Positions 19,030 through 27,032 of a DNA stretch of 64,000 bases are shown piece after piece. Each line of letters opens with the position of its first letter. Position 1 is the stretch's first letter. The translations under genes and the position numbers were made by a program. This stretch comes from CAIZWU01 sp942492905 (GTDB taxonomy: Bacteria > Verrucomicrobiota > Verrucomicrobiia > Verrucomicrobiales > V1-33). The stretch is taken from NCBI GenBank assembly GCA_942492905.1, contig OW818657.1:1860001-1924000 (forward strand). Direction: 5' to 3'. The notes beneath the pieces were generated by a model. That model did not search any database, had not been told where the DNA came from, and saw only the letters and a list, made by a program, of their open reading frames with translations.

Positions 19030-20505
19030 ATGAAAAAGTGCTTCTCTCTCCGCCTGCAACCCACTGTCACCCTGGCCTTGCTGGGCACGGTGGCCGTCGT
19101 CTGTGCCCAGCAGCCCGCAACGCCCGCCGCCCCGCTTCCCCCGCCGCCGGTCCCGCCCCCGGTTCAGGTGGTCCCCGAGACCGCCGTCTCCGCCGCCGCC
19201 TCTTCTACCGAGCAGGGCCAGACTTCCCTGAGCGACTCGTTTGACTCCGACTTCCGTGAAGGGCGTCTGGAGAAGCGGGGCAAGGCAATCGAGGACACGC
19301 AGTTCAAGGTCAATTTCCGGACGATGTATTTCGACCGGAACAAGTACGATGGTTCTGAAAGCGAAGCGTGGGCCGCCGGCGGATGGGCGGGATTCAAAAC
19401 CGGTTACTTTCTCGACCATGTTGCCTTCGGCCTGACGGGTTATACGTCGCAGAACCTTATCGGCGACAAGGACAAAGATGGAACCTTGATGCTCGAGCCG
19501 GGGCAGGAAGGGTATTCCGTTCTGGGAGAACTCAATGCCGATATTCGCATCATGGACGGATTGAATCTGTATGCAGGACGAATGGAGATCAACACACCGT
19601 TCGTCAACGGGTTCGATGTGCGCATGACACCCAAAACCTTTGAAGCCTATATGCTAATGGGCCAGGTGAAACTGGGTAGCGGCGGCGGCGGGGAACCCGT
19701 GACGAGCGGCAAGACGATACTGGGCGACGGCAAGACGCCCGCGCCCGCCGCCGCGCCGGCACCGGCCAAGGGGCCGACACTGAAATACGGTCTCGGCTAT
19801 ATCGACCGAATTAAGGAGTGGAACTCCGTGGACTTTGTGTCGATGTCGAAGGATGCCGGCGCGGAGGTTGACCGCGGCGTGTTCACGGCCGGCGCACTTT
19901 ACCAGAATGGAGGGTTCTCCATCGGCGGGATAGACTATTACAGCGATGACATTATTAACATTGCCTATTTCGAGGCTAAACAGGAATTCGAGCTGAACAA
20001 CGGCTGGAAGCCGCGGGTGGCCCTCCAGTTCACCGACCAGCGCAGCGTTGGAGACGAATTGCTACAGGGAAACTTTTCCGTGCAGCAGTATGGCATCAAA
20101 GCGGAACTGCCCGTGGGTCCGGCCCTGTTCACTGTGGCGTACTCCGGAGCCAGCGGGGACGCCAACATGCAGCACCCGTGGAGTTCAGATCCCGGTTACA
20201 CCAGCGTTCAGGTCGAGGATTTCAACCGGGACGGCGAAGAAGCGCTCCTGCTGCGGGCCGGCTATGATTTCCCGCAGGTCAAGGGGCTCAGCACCTATGC
20301 GCTGTGGGTTCACGGCACGGATCCGGATGCAGCGGACCAGTATGCCCGCGACGAGTATAACTTGAACCTGCAGTGGGCTCCGCCGGAAGGCACCCTCAAG
20401 GGCCTCTCCCTTCGTCTGCGTTATTCGCTCGACAAGCAGCATGGGGGAAACTCCGACGATCAAACTGACTTCCGCGTGATTTGCAATTACGCCATCAACT
20501 TCTAG
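19030..20505 (+). CDS. OprD-family-like outer-membrane porin
   Basis: The 491-residue product has a signal peptide (cleavage near VCAQQ), then a Pro/Ala-rich linker (about 28-60) and a barrel region. Motifs of OprD porins are visible: FKVNFRTMYFDRNKYDG, AAGGWAGFKTGYFLDHVAFG, GRMEINTPFVNGFDVRMTPKTFEAYM, and amphipathic strands to a C-terminal aromatic residue (NYAINF). A Gly/Pro/Ala-rich insertion at about 217-250 probably forms a loop. In Pseudomonas, OprD proteins take up basic amino acids and small carboxylates, which fits a gene between AAE transporters in a decarboxylase operon. The downstream gene starts 12 bases after the stop. Confidence 0.82.
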   Translation: MKKCFSLRLQPTVTLALLGTVAVVCAQQPATPAAPLPPPPVPPPVQVVPETAVSAAASSTEQGQTSLSDSFDSDFREGRLEKRGKAIEDTQFKVNFRTMYFDRNKYDGSESEAWAAGGWAGFKTGYFLDHVAFGLTGYTSQNLIGDKDKDGTLMLEPGQEGYSVLGELNADIRIMDGLNLYAGRMEINTPFVNGFDVRMTPKTFEAYMLMGQVKLGSGGGGEPVTSGKTILGDGKTPAPAAAPAPAKGPTLKYGLGYIDRIKEWNSVDFVSMSKDAGAEVDRGVFTAGALYQNGGFSIGGIDYYSDDIINIAYFEAKQEFELNNGWKPRVALQFTDQRSVGDELLQGNFSVQQYGIKAELPVGPALFTVAYSGASGDANMQHPWSSDPGYTSVQVEDFNRDGEEALLLRAGYDFPQVKGLSTYALWVHGTDPDAADQYARDEYNLNLQWAPPEGTLKGLSLRLRYSLDKQHGGNSDDQTDFRVICNYAINF

Positions 20506-20517
20506 CCACTTGCCATT

Positions 20518-22200
20518 ATGGACTACCTCACCCGCGCCCTCCGTGAGCATCAGGAACTGGCGGTCTTCCTGACCCTCGCCATCGGTTTCCTGATCGGCCG
20601 GATCAAGATCGGCTCGTTCAGCCTGGGCACGGTCGTGGGCACGCTCCTGGCGGGAGTCATGATCGGGCAGATGAACATCCAGGTGCCGGCTACGGTGAAG
20701 TATGTCTTTTTCGATCTGTTCCTCTTCACCACCGGATACAAAGTCGGTCCGCAGTTCTTCCGGGGGCTGAAAAAGGATGCGCTGCCCCAGGTGGCCCTCA
20801 CCATGGTGCTTTGTCTGACTTGCCTGCTGGCAGCGTTTTTCGCCGCGAAATTCCTTGGTTATGATATGGGAACCGCCGCCGGGCTGCTGGCCGGAGCCTT
20901 TACGGAGTCCACCGTGATCGGCACCGCGGGCGATGCCATTGGGCGCTTATCAATTTCGGCCGCGGAGAAAACCGCTCTGACCAATAACATTCCGGTGGCC
21001 TATGCCGTGACCTACCTGGTCGGCACCGGATTCATCGTCTGGTTTCTGCCCAACATCGGACCCAAACTGATGCGGGTGAATCTGAAGGAGGAGGCCCGCA
21101 AACTCCAGGCGCAAATCTCAGGATCTGGCAAAGAGGGGGCCGAAACCCTGTCCGCCTTCCAGACCTTCGGGGTCCGGGCCTATCGTGTCTCAAAACCGGA
21201 TTTGCTCAACCAGAGCGTGGCCGCCTTGGAGGCGCGTCCCAAAGCGGCCCGGGTCTTTATTTCCCGGATCCGCCGCGATGGGAAAATTATCGATCCCGAG
21301 CCTTCCACGGTCATCCAGGAGGGGGACATTGTCGCGGTCCTCACCCGCACGGAACTGCTGGTGACCCGCGGGACAGAGATCGGGGAGGAGGTTGACGACA
21401 GGGAACTGCTCAATTTTCCGATGGCGTTCCTGAATGTGGTGATCACCAACAAATCGCTGGCCGACAAAACCATGGCGGAAATAGCGCAGATGGATTTCGC
21501 CCGGGGGGTGTTTCTGAAGAAATTGACGCGGGCAGGGCAGCCCATTCCCTTCTCGCCCTCAACGACCTTGGAGCGGGGGGATCTGCTGAGTCTGGTGGGG
21601 GCGGAGCGGGACGTGGAGCGCGCCGCCAAGCAGCTCGGGTATGCCGACCGGCAGACCATAATGACAGACATGATTTTCGTGGGGTTGGGCATCTTCCTCG
21701 GAGGACTGGTAGGTTTGCTCACCGTGGTGGTCGCCGGCCTGCCGCTCACCCTCACCGCCAGCGGCGGCGCGCTGATCATGGGCCTGGTGTTTGGCTGGCT
21801 GCGGTCGGTGCATCCGACCTTCGGCCGCATCCCCGAGCCCGCCATGTGGGTTTTCGACACGGTCGGGTTGACCGTCTTCATGGCCTGCGTCGGGCTGGCG
21901 GCCGGGCCCAGCTTCTTCACAGGGTTGCAGAAATCCGGCATCAGCCTGGTTTTCGTCGGGTTGATCGTGGCGATTCTCCCGCACACCGTAGCGATCCTGT
22001 TCGGCCGGTACGTGTTGAAGATGAATCCCCTGATCGTTCTAGGCGCTTGTTCAGGCGCCGGGACCATCACCGCGGCACTCCGCGCTATTCAGGAGGAATC
22101 CCAGAGCGAACTTCCGGCCCTTGGTTATACCGTGCCCTATGCCGTGGGCAATATCGTGCTGACAGCCTGGGGGCCGGTCCTCGTGGCCATGATGTCGTAG
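20518..22200 (+). CDS. AAE-family transporter (AspT/YidE-like), copy 2
   Basis: The 560-residue product has the same layout as copy 1: an N-terminal helix bundle (FLTLAIGFLIGRIKIGSFSLG), two RCK-C-like domains in the middle (VIQEGDIVAVLTR; TLERGDLLSLVG) and a second bundle. The signature near the C-terminus is the more usual GACSGAGTITAALRAI. It is clearly diverged from copy 1, so the two are old paralogs that may carry different substrates or oligomerise. It lies 12 bases after the porin gene. Confidence 0.88.
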   Translation: MDYLTRALREHQELAVFLTLAIGFLIGRIKIGSFSLGTVVGTLLAGVMIGQMNIQVPATVKYVFFDLFLFTTGYKVGPQFFRGLKKDALPQVALTMVLCLTCLLAAFFAAKFLGYDMGTAAGLLAGAFTESTVIGTAGDAIGRLSISAAEKTALTNNIPVAYAVTYLVGTGFIVWFLPNIGPKLMRVNLKEEARKLQAQISGSGKEGAETLSAFQTFGVRAYRVSKPDLLNQSVAALEARPKAARVFISRIRRDGKIIDPEPSTVIQEGDIVAVLTRTELLVTRGTEIGEEVDDRELLNFPMAFLNVVITNKSLADKTMAEIAQMDFARGVFLKKLTRAGQPIPFSPSTTLERGDLLSLVGAERDVERAAKQLGYADRQTIMTDMIFVGLGIFLGGLVGLLTVVVAGLPLTLTASGGALIMGLVFGWLRSVHPTFGRIPEPAMWVFDTVGLTVFMACVGLAAGPSFFTGLQKSGISLVFVGLIVAILPHTVAILFGRYVLKMNPLIVLGACSGAGTITAALRAIQEESQSELPALGYTVPYAVGNIVLTAWGPVLVAMMS

Positions 22201-22238
22201 CCTTGACATGATCACCTACTCCCCCTATCACTCAAAGG

Positions 22239-22928
22239 ATGGCGGCTGATCCCATTGTCATCCGGACGGTAGCTCTCCCCCTCTCCATTGATCTGGGGGC
22301 AACCTTCCTGTTCAGCATTACCGGGGCGATGGTAGCCATCCGCCGGCATTATGATCCGATCGGTCTCTTTGTCCTCGCCCTCGCCTGCGGATTGGGCGGC
22401 GGTTTGCTGCGGGATGGCATTTTCATTCAGGCCGGTCCTCCGGCGGCCATGCGGGAAGCGTCCTACATGTTCGCGGTGTTGGCCGGCTGCGTGGTGGCGG
22501 GGTTTTTCTTCAAACACGTGGAGCGCCTCTCCAAACCCTTTCTGATCTTCGATGCGCTGGGTACCGGTGCCTATGGCGTGGTGGGCGCCAGCAAGGCATT
22601 TGAGGCAGGCCTTGCCCTTCCTGCCTGTATCTTTGTGGGGGTGGTCAATGCGGTCGGCAGTGGCCTGATCCGAGATGTTCTGGTCCGCGAGGAACCGCTT
22701 CTGCTCAAACCCGGGCAGTTCTACGTCATCGCCTCGTTGCTGGGGGTCACTGGTTTTGTCGTGCTCGCGGCCTATGTCCGCGTGCCGCTGGTGCCGTCCG
22801 CCATTTCGGCGATCGCGATAACATTTATTTTCCGCATGCTGGCGATGTATTTCAACTGGAACACCAAGTCGATCCTCCACCGGTCTGCCCGGTCCGTGGA
22901 TTCCTCCTCAAACCAGCCCCCACCATAA
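22239..22928 (+). CDS. TRIC / UPF0126 family cation channel
   Basis: The 229-residue product has about seven membrane helices in the two-fold repeat of the UPF0126/TRIC family: FLFSITGAMVAIRRHYDPIGLF, the GLGGGLLRDG motif in repeat one, and FDALGTGAYGVVGASKA plus GVVNAVGSGLIRDVL in repeat two. Bacterial TRIC homologs are trimeric K+-permeable channels, although some UPF0126 members have been linked to amino-acid uptake. It is last in the 14-23 kb operon, where a counter-ion path would suit electrogenic exchange. Confidence 0.85.
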   Translation: MAADPIVIRTVALPLSIDLGATFLFSITGAMVAIRRHYDPIGLFVLALACGLGGGLLRDGIFIQAGPPAAMREASYMFAVLAGCVVAGFFFKHVERLSKPFLIFDALGTGAYGVVGASKAFEAGLALPACIFVGVVNAVGSGLIRDVLVREEPLLLKPGQFYVIASLLGVTGFVVLAAYVRVPLVPSAISAIAITFIFRMLAMYFNWNTKSILHRSARSVDSSSNQPPP

Positions 22929-23009
22929 TTGGAAGATTGTTCATTTAAAGTCTGGAATGCCGCCCGGGAAATGAGTCTCCAGAATTTTATCGCAGCGGGA
23001 TCAGTCTAT

Positions 23010-23026
23010 ACCAAGGTATAATGGAC
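23010..23026 (+). promoter_or_regulatory. Recurrent TATAAT-containing 17-base motif, copy 2
   Basis: ACCAAGGTATAATGGAC, identical to copy 1 over all 17 bases. Here the flank extends it to TATACC-AA-GGTATA, a near-perfect palindrome. It lies 283 bases before the DUF3302-HlyD-NodT operon. Confidence 0.6.
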
Positions 23027-23161
23027 ATGGCCGTTGTCCCCGCCAACGATGCGTGAGAATGAATACCGGCAAAAAGGGGATCGCAGTTCCGGACGCCATG
23101 TCCAAAATGGGGGACGTTGTAAGGAAACTTTCCGCAAGTGGTAACCACGGGACGGTTCTCC

Positions 23162-23182
23162 GCAGTTCCGGGTTGGAACTGC
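23162..23182 (+). repeat. Perfect 8-bp inverted repeat in the leader
   Basis: GCAGTTCC and GGAACTGC flank a 5-base loop. No T-run follows, so it is not a classic terminator. It could be an operator or a structural element of the leader RNA. Confidence 0.5.
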
Positions 23183-23309
23183 ATGTTTCCGATCATCGTT
23201 CATTGAAATTGCAGAGACTTTTGGTTACATTAACTCGACAAGGCGGGATAGCCCTCCATACTTTTCATCGCCCCCCGTTCTCCAGCTTCCTTATTCAAAA
23301 CCTTCACGC

Positions 23310-23852
23310 ATGACACCCTATCTCCTTTCCCGGCAGTGCCTCCTCGGCCGGCTCCCCGCATGGGCCGCGCTCGGCGCTGTTCTGTGGGCCCCCGGCAGCG
23401 CCCACGCCTCATTCCTTGCGGGCGATGCCCTCGACAATGTCGCCAACATTCTGTCGTGGGTGGTCCTGATTGTGGTGCCGGTGATTTTCATCGCCGTGTT
23501 CTGGCTCGTCCATATCCTGCCGGAAAAGATCGCTCACAAAAAGAAGCATCCCCAGACCCACGCCATCCAGTGCCTTTGCCTGTTGTCCCTCGTTTTTGGT
23601 GGACTGCTGTGGCCGATTGCGTGGTTGTGGGCCTATAGCAAACCAGTTCTGTATAAGCTCGCTTATGGCACGGATGTGGATGAGTCGCTCGGGCACCACG
23701 AGGATCAGCCAGAGGCCAAAGCCGAAGGCAAAAACAAGGGTGGCAGCGCCGCAAAGGCGGCTGTTTCTGCAGAAGCTGATGAAACCCGGCAACTCCGCAC
23801 GCGGATTGCCGAATTGGAAAAACAACTCAAACCGGAAGGAGGGCAGTCCTAA
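23310..23852 (+). CDS. DUF3302 (YiaW-like) inner-membrane protein
   Basis: The product is 180 residues: a signal-like first helix, two more membrane helices (ILSWVVLIVVPVIFIAVFWLV; CLLSLVFGGLLWPIAWLWA), then a charged Ala/Lys/Glu tail ending in a short coiled coil (TRQLRTRIAELEKQL). The segment around HILPEKIAHKKKHPQTHAI and the LWPIAWLWA helix match DUF3302, typified by E. coli YiaW, which is encoded next to the HlyD-type YiaV. Its stop overlaps the HlyD gene start (23852), so the association with an adaptor is preserved here. The molecular role is unknown. Confidence 0.75.
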   Translation: MTPYLLSRQCLLGRLPAWAALGAVLWAPGSAHASFLAGDALDNVANILSWVVLIVVPVIFIAVFWLVHILPEKIAHKKKHPQTHAIQCLCLLSLVFGGLLWPIAWLWAYSKPVLYKLAYGTDVDESLGHHEDQPEAKAEGKNKGGSAAKAAVSAEADETRQLRTRIAELEKQLKPEGGQS

Positions 23853-25036
23853 TGGATATTCTGCTGCTATTGATCTACTGCTTTTTTGTCTGGCTGATCT
23901 TTTTCAAGTTCAAATGGCTGCCATGGAACATCACCAGCCAGGTGATTGTGGTCACGATTCCGATTATCGTTCTGACCCTCGTGATCCTGCTCTTGAACAT
24001 CTTTGCCCCGTCCTCCTCGGACATCCGGGCCATGAACTATGTCGTCCCCATCGTCCCGCGGGTGACCGGTCAGGTGACGGAGGTTCCGATCGAACCGAAC
24101 CGCCCCATCAAGAAGGGAGACGTGTTGTTTAAAATCGATCCGATTCCCTTTGAATTGGCGGTAAAGGCGGCGGAGGCCAAGTTGGAGGGGGCGAAGGTGG
24201 CCCTCGTCACCGCCGAGGCCAGCGAACGCGGCCTGGAGGATCAGATCCGTATCGCAGCGGCGCAAAAGGCGGCCATCCAACCCCGGCTCGCCCTCGCGGT
24301 GAAACGGGTGGAACAATTTACCGCTCTGGCAGAGGCTGGAGCCGGCCGCCGGGCCGACCTCGAACAGGTGCAGGCCGATGTGGCGAATCTGGAAAGCGTC
24401 GTCGTGGCCGCCGAGGCCACCGAGTCGCAATCCAAGCAGAAACTTTCCGCCCGCACCAGCACCGGGGAGTTCGACGAGATCGCCAAGGCCAAAACCCAGA
24501 TCGCCCAGGCGGAAGCCGATCTGGCGAATGCCAAATTCGATCTGGAGGGCACCGTCCATCTGGCGCCGGCCGATGGCCGCGTGGCCAACCTCGCCCTGCG
24601 CCCCGGGGTGCGGGCCTCACAACTTCCCATGGCCCCGGTAATGAGCTTCATTGAGGAAGGCGACCAATGGGTGATGGCCTTCTTCCGTCAGAACGAACTG
24701 CGCTACGTGCAGCCGGGCAATGAGGCGGAAATCTTTGTCAAGACCCACCCTGACCGCATCATCAAATGCAAGGTGGACTCCATCCTCTGGGCCACTGCCC
24801 AGGGACAGATGCCCATCAGCGGGAATCTGCCCAACACCATGCCGGTGGCCGCGCCCGAACAGCGCATCGCGGTGCGCCTGCTGGTGGAACCCAAGGACCG
24901 GGAAATCTTCCTCGCGGCCGGGGTGCGCGGGGCCGGGGCCATCTACACCGAAGAAGGCAAACTGCTGCACGTCCTGCGCAAGGTTTTTGTGCGCGTCTCC
25001 ACCAAGATGGACTGGTTTGTCGCCAAACTTCACTAA
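23852..25036 (+). CDS. HlyD/EmrA-type membrane fusion protein (YiaV-like)
   Basis: The product is 394 residues. Two N-terminal membrane helices (about 3-20 and 28-52) are followed by a biotinyl-lipoyl-like half (VVPIVPRVTGQVTEVPIEPNRPIKKGDVLFKIDP), a long alpha-hairpin coiled coil (about 105-220), the second lipoyl half (APADGRVANLALRPGVRAS) and a beta-barrel domain. It would bridge an inner-membrane partner to the outer-membrane factor encoded next. Two membrane helices and the DUF3302 neighbour match YiaV/YibH rather than AcrA-type adaptors. No pump gene (RND, MFS or ABC) is present in the cluster. Confidence 0.9.
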   Translation: MDILLLLIYCFFVWLIFFKFKWLPWNITSQVIVVTIPIIVLTLVILLLNIFAPSSSDIRAMNYVVPIVPRVTGQVTEVPIEPNRPIKKGDVLFKIDPIPFELAVKAAEAKLEGAKVALVTAEASERGLEDQIRIAAAQKAAIQPRLALAVKRVEQFTALAEAGAGRRADLEQVQADVANLESVVVAAEATESQSKQKLSARTSTGEFDEIAKAKTQIAQAEADLANAKFDLEGTVHLAPADGRVANLALRPGVRASQLPMAPVMSFIEEGDQWVMAFFRQNELRYVQPGNEAEIFVKTHPDRIIKCKVDSILWATAQGQMPISGNLPNTMPVAAPEQRIAVRLLVEPKDREIFLAAGVRGAGAIYTEEGKLLHVLRKVFVRVSTKMDWFVAKLH

Positions 25037-25049
25037 GGTCCGCCCCTGT

Positions 25050-26534
25050 ATGAACAAACACATTCCCGCAGGTGCCGCCTTTTGCCTGGGCTTGGCCGCC
25101 TGCACCCCTTTGAAAGTCCCGCCTGGCGGATCCGATATCCTGACCGATACCGCCCGCTCCAAAATCCCCGGGACCTGGAGCGGCAGTCACCGCAGCGGGC
25201 CGGTGGTGCCGGATTGGGTCCGCACCTTCGGCGATGCCGACCTCAACCGGCTGGTGGAGGATGCGGTGGCGCGGAATCCGGACCTCGCGGTGGCGGCCGC
25301 CAAAGTGGAGGCTTCCCGTGCCGCCGTGCGGGTCGCTGCGGGGGCATTGTATCCGCGTGCCGGGGTCAAGCTGATGGGGGAAGGGCAGCTGAAGGCTTTG
25401 TCCGGTGATTTGGACTCCGGGATTGACCCACCCAGCCTCGGCGGACTTGGGGTGGAGGACGCCGGAGGCGGGGGAGATACCAACAGCGTGGATAGCAATT
25501 CCATCCGCGGCGTCGAAGGTCTTGGAATCGGGGCTTCCTGGGAAGCTGATGTCTGGGGCCGCATCCGCGCCAAAAAGGCGGCGGCCCAGGCTGAAAGCGA
25601 GGCCGCGGAAGCCGACTTCGAGTATGCCCGTCAATCCCTCGCTGCGACCGTGGTCAAGGCTTGGTTTTCGACAATCGAAGCCTCCCAGCAGGCAGCCAAT
25701 GCGCGAGAAACGATGGGCTTGTATAACGATTACCTGAAACTCTCCGAAGTGCGCCAGAAGGTTGGGTTTGCCAGCGACTTCGATATGGCCCAGATCAAAA
25801 CCCGGGTGGCAGATGCGCAGGATACCATGATCACCGCCGAAGCCGCCCGCACCCAGGCCATCCGTGCGATTGAGGTGATTACCAGTCGTTATCCCGCCGG
25901 CAAGCTCTCCACCCGCACCAGCTTCCCAGCTCAGCCGAAACCCGTGCCAGCGGGCCTGCCTGCTGAGCTTCTGGAACGCCGCCCGGATCTGATCGCGGCC
26001 GAGCGCCGGTTTGCCGCTGCGTTCCACCGGGTGCATGAAGCCCATACTGCCCGTCTGCCGCGTTTTGTCCTGAGCTCCGGCAGCGGACTGGGCAGTGCCC
26101 AGCTTGAATCCGTCGGCACCCTGAATGCCCTCACTTGGAGTCTCGCCGCCGGCATCACCCAGCCGATCTTTTTTGGCGGGGAACTCAAAGCCATGGAGGA
26201 CATCCGCACCGCTGAACAAAAAGCCGCGGCTGCTGCCTACGCGGGCACGGGTCTGCGCGCCTTCGAAGATGTGGAAAATGCCCTGGCCAACGAATTCTAT
26301 CTGCGCCAGCGCGAAGCTGCCCTGACGGATATGGTCGGCAGCAGTGCCACCACCATCAAGCTGGGCCGGCTCCAGCTCGATCAGGGGCAAACCGAGATGT
26401 TCAATATCCTGCGTCTCACCGGCGAAAACCTTGCGGCGAAAATCGAACTGACCCGGATCCGCGCCACCCGTCTGCGGGAACGCGCCAACCTGCACCTTGC
26501 CCTCGGCGGCAGTTTCAAACCGTCCTCCAAATAA
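25050..26534 (+). CDS. NodT-type outer-membrane efflux lipoprotein
   Basis: The product is 494 residues from ATG 25050, 13 bases after the HlyD stop. The lipobox LAAC (Cys17) predicts a lipid-anchored mature protein. The two-repeat OEP/TolC fold is evident: DWVRTFGDADLNRLVEDAV, then AVAAAKVEASRAAVR, GIGASWEADVWGRIRAKKAAA, LLERRPDLIAAERRFAAA and SLAAGITQPIFFGGEL. A Gly/Asp-rich insertion near 130-155 (GVEDAGGGGDTNSVDSNS) is unusual and falls in an early barrel loop. It would form the outer-membrane channel of the DUF3302-HlyD exporter. Confidence 0.92.
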   Translation: MNKHIPAGAAFCLGLAACTPLKVPPGGSDILTDTARSKIPGTWSGSHRSGPVVPDWVRTFGDADLNRLVEDAVARNPDLAVAAAKVEASRAAVRVAAGALYPRAGVKLMGEGQLKALSGDLDSGIDPPSLGGLGVEDAGGGGDTNSVDSNSIRGVEGLGIGASWEADVWGRIRAKKAAAQAESEAAEADFEYARQSLAATVVKAWFSTIEASQQAANARETMGLYNDYLKLSEVRQKVGFASDFDMAQIKTRVADAQDTMITAEAARTQAIRAIEVITSRYPAGKLSTRTSFPAQPKPVPAGLPAELLERRPDLIAAERRFAAAFHRVHEAHTARLPRFVLSSGSGLGSAQLESVGTLNALTWSLAAGITQPIFFGGELKAMEDIRTAEQKAAAAAYAGTGLRAFEDVENALANEFYLRQREAALTDMVGSSATTIKLGRLQLDQGQTEMFNILRLTGENLAAKIELTRIRATRLRERANLHLALGGSFKPSSK

Positions 26535-26607
26535 TCCCCCTGGAAAGCCCGGCACAAAACACACCCTCCCGTCCGTCCAGACCCTTTCAGCCTCAGTCCC
26601 TCAGATT

Positions 26608-26994
26608 ATGCCTGCCATCACCAACGATTACACCCGCTGCCAAATGCTCAACCTCGCCTCGGGCCCCAATGGCCGCGGTCCATTTGTGATCCGTCAGGAA
26701 GGCTCTCCCCCCGACAGCACCAGCCTGCAGCAGGATCCCTTTCTCCTCCGCGACGATGGGGTCTGGGTGATTAATTTGACGGTGTTTTCTCTCAAGGAAG
26801 AGGAGCAACAGCGCTTTATTTACCCCACGTCCGTGGAGGTCCTGAAAGCCCTCGACAGCCTTCATGGGGATCCTGTCGTGGAAGCGAAACTGCCTGACGG
26901 CGTCAGCAAAGCAGAACTGCTGGCGGCGGCCGAGAGGACTGCCTCGCGCCTGCTCCGCGGACTCAAAAACGCCAAAGCTGTCCCGATGCCCTGA
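26608..26994 (+). CDS. Hypothetical protein
   Basis: The 128-residue product has no signal peptide or membrane helix. It has an N-terminal part around PFVIRQEGSPPDSTSL, a central WVINLTVFSLKEEEQQRFIYP segment, and an amphipathic C-terminal helix (SKAELLAAAERTASRLLRGLK). I do not recognise the family. It lies 73 bases after the efflux gene and 38 bases before the PPK2 gene, in the same direction, so it may be co-transcribed with PPK2. The start is the first ATG in a frame that is open further upstream. Confidence 0.65.
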   Translation: MPAITNDYTRCQMLNLASGPNGRGPFVIRQEGSPPDSTSLQQDPFLLRDDGVWVINLTVFSLKEEEQQRFIYPTSVEVLKALDSLHGDPVVEAKLPDGVSKAELLAAAERTASRLLRGLKNAKAVPMP

Positions 26995-27032
26995 AGCATC
27001 CGGCAACCCAAGTCCCTCAACCTCCTGCCATC

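Larger units (their letters stand above)
22929..23309. other. 381-base leader region with promoter-like motif and hairpin
   Basis: This gap lies between the TRIC gene and the DUF3302 gene. It holds copy 2 of the recurrent motif (23010-23026) and a perfect 8-bp hairpin (23162-23182). If transcription starts near 23033, the following operon would have a leader of about 275 bases. An 86-codon frame at 23053-23313 has no recognisable features and I do not call it a gene. A regulatory leader or small RNA is possible. Confidence 0.5.

Noticed and set aside
23053..23313. 86-codon open frame in the leader of the DUF3302 gene
   Set aside because: There is no convincing ribosome-binding site, no recognisable family or signal, it spans the hairpin, and it overlaps the next start. 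It reads as leader sequence.
24816..26564. Long antisense frame over the NodT gene
   Set aside because: It is a shadow frame; the plus strand has a lipobox and full OEP repeats.
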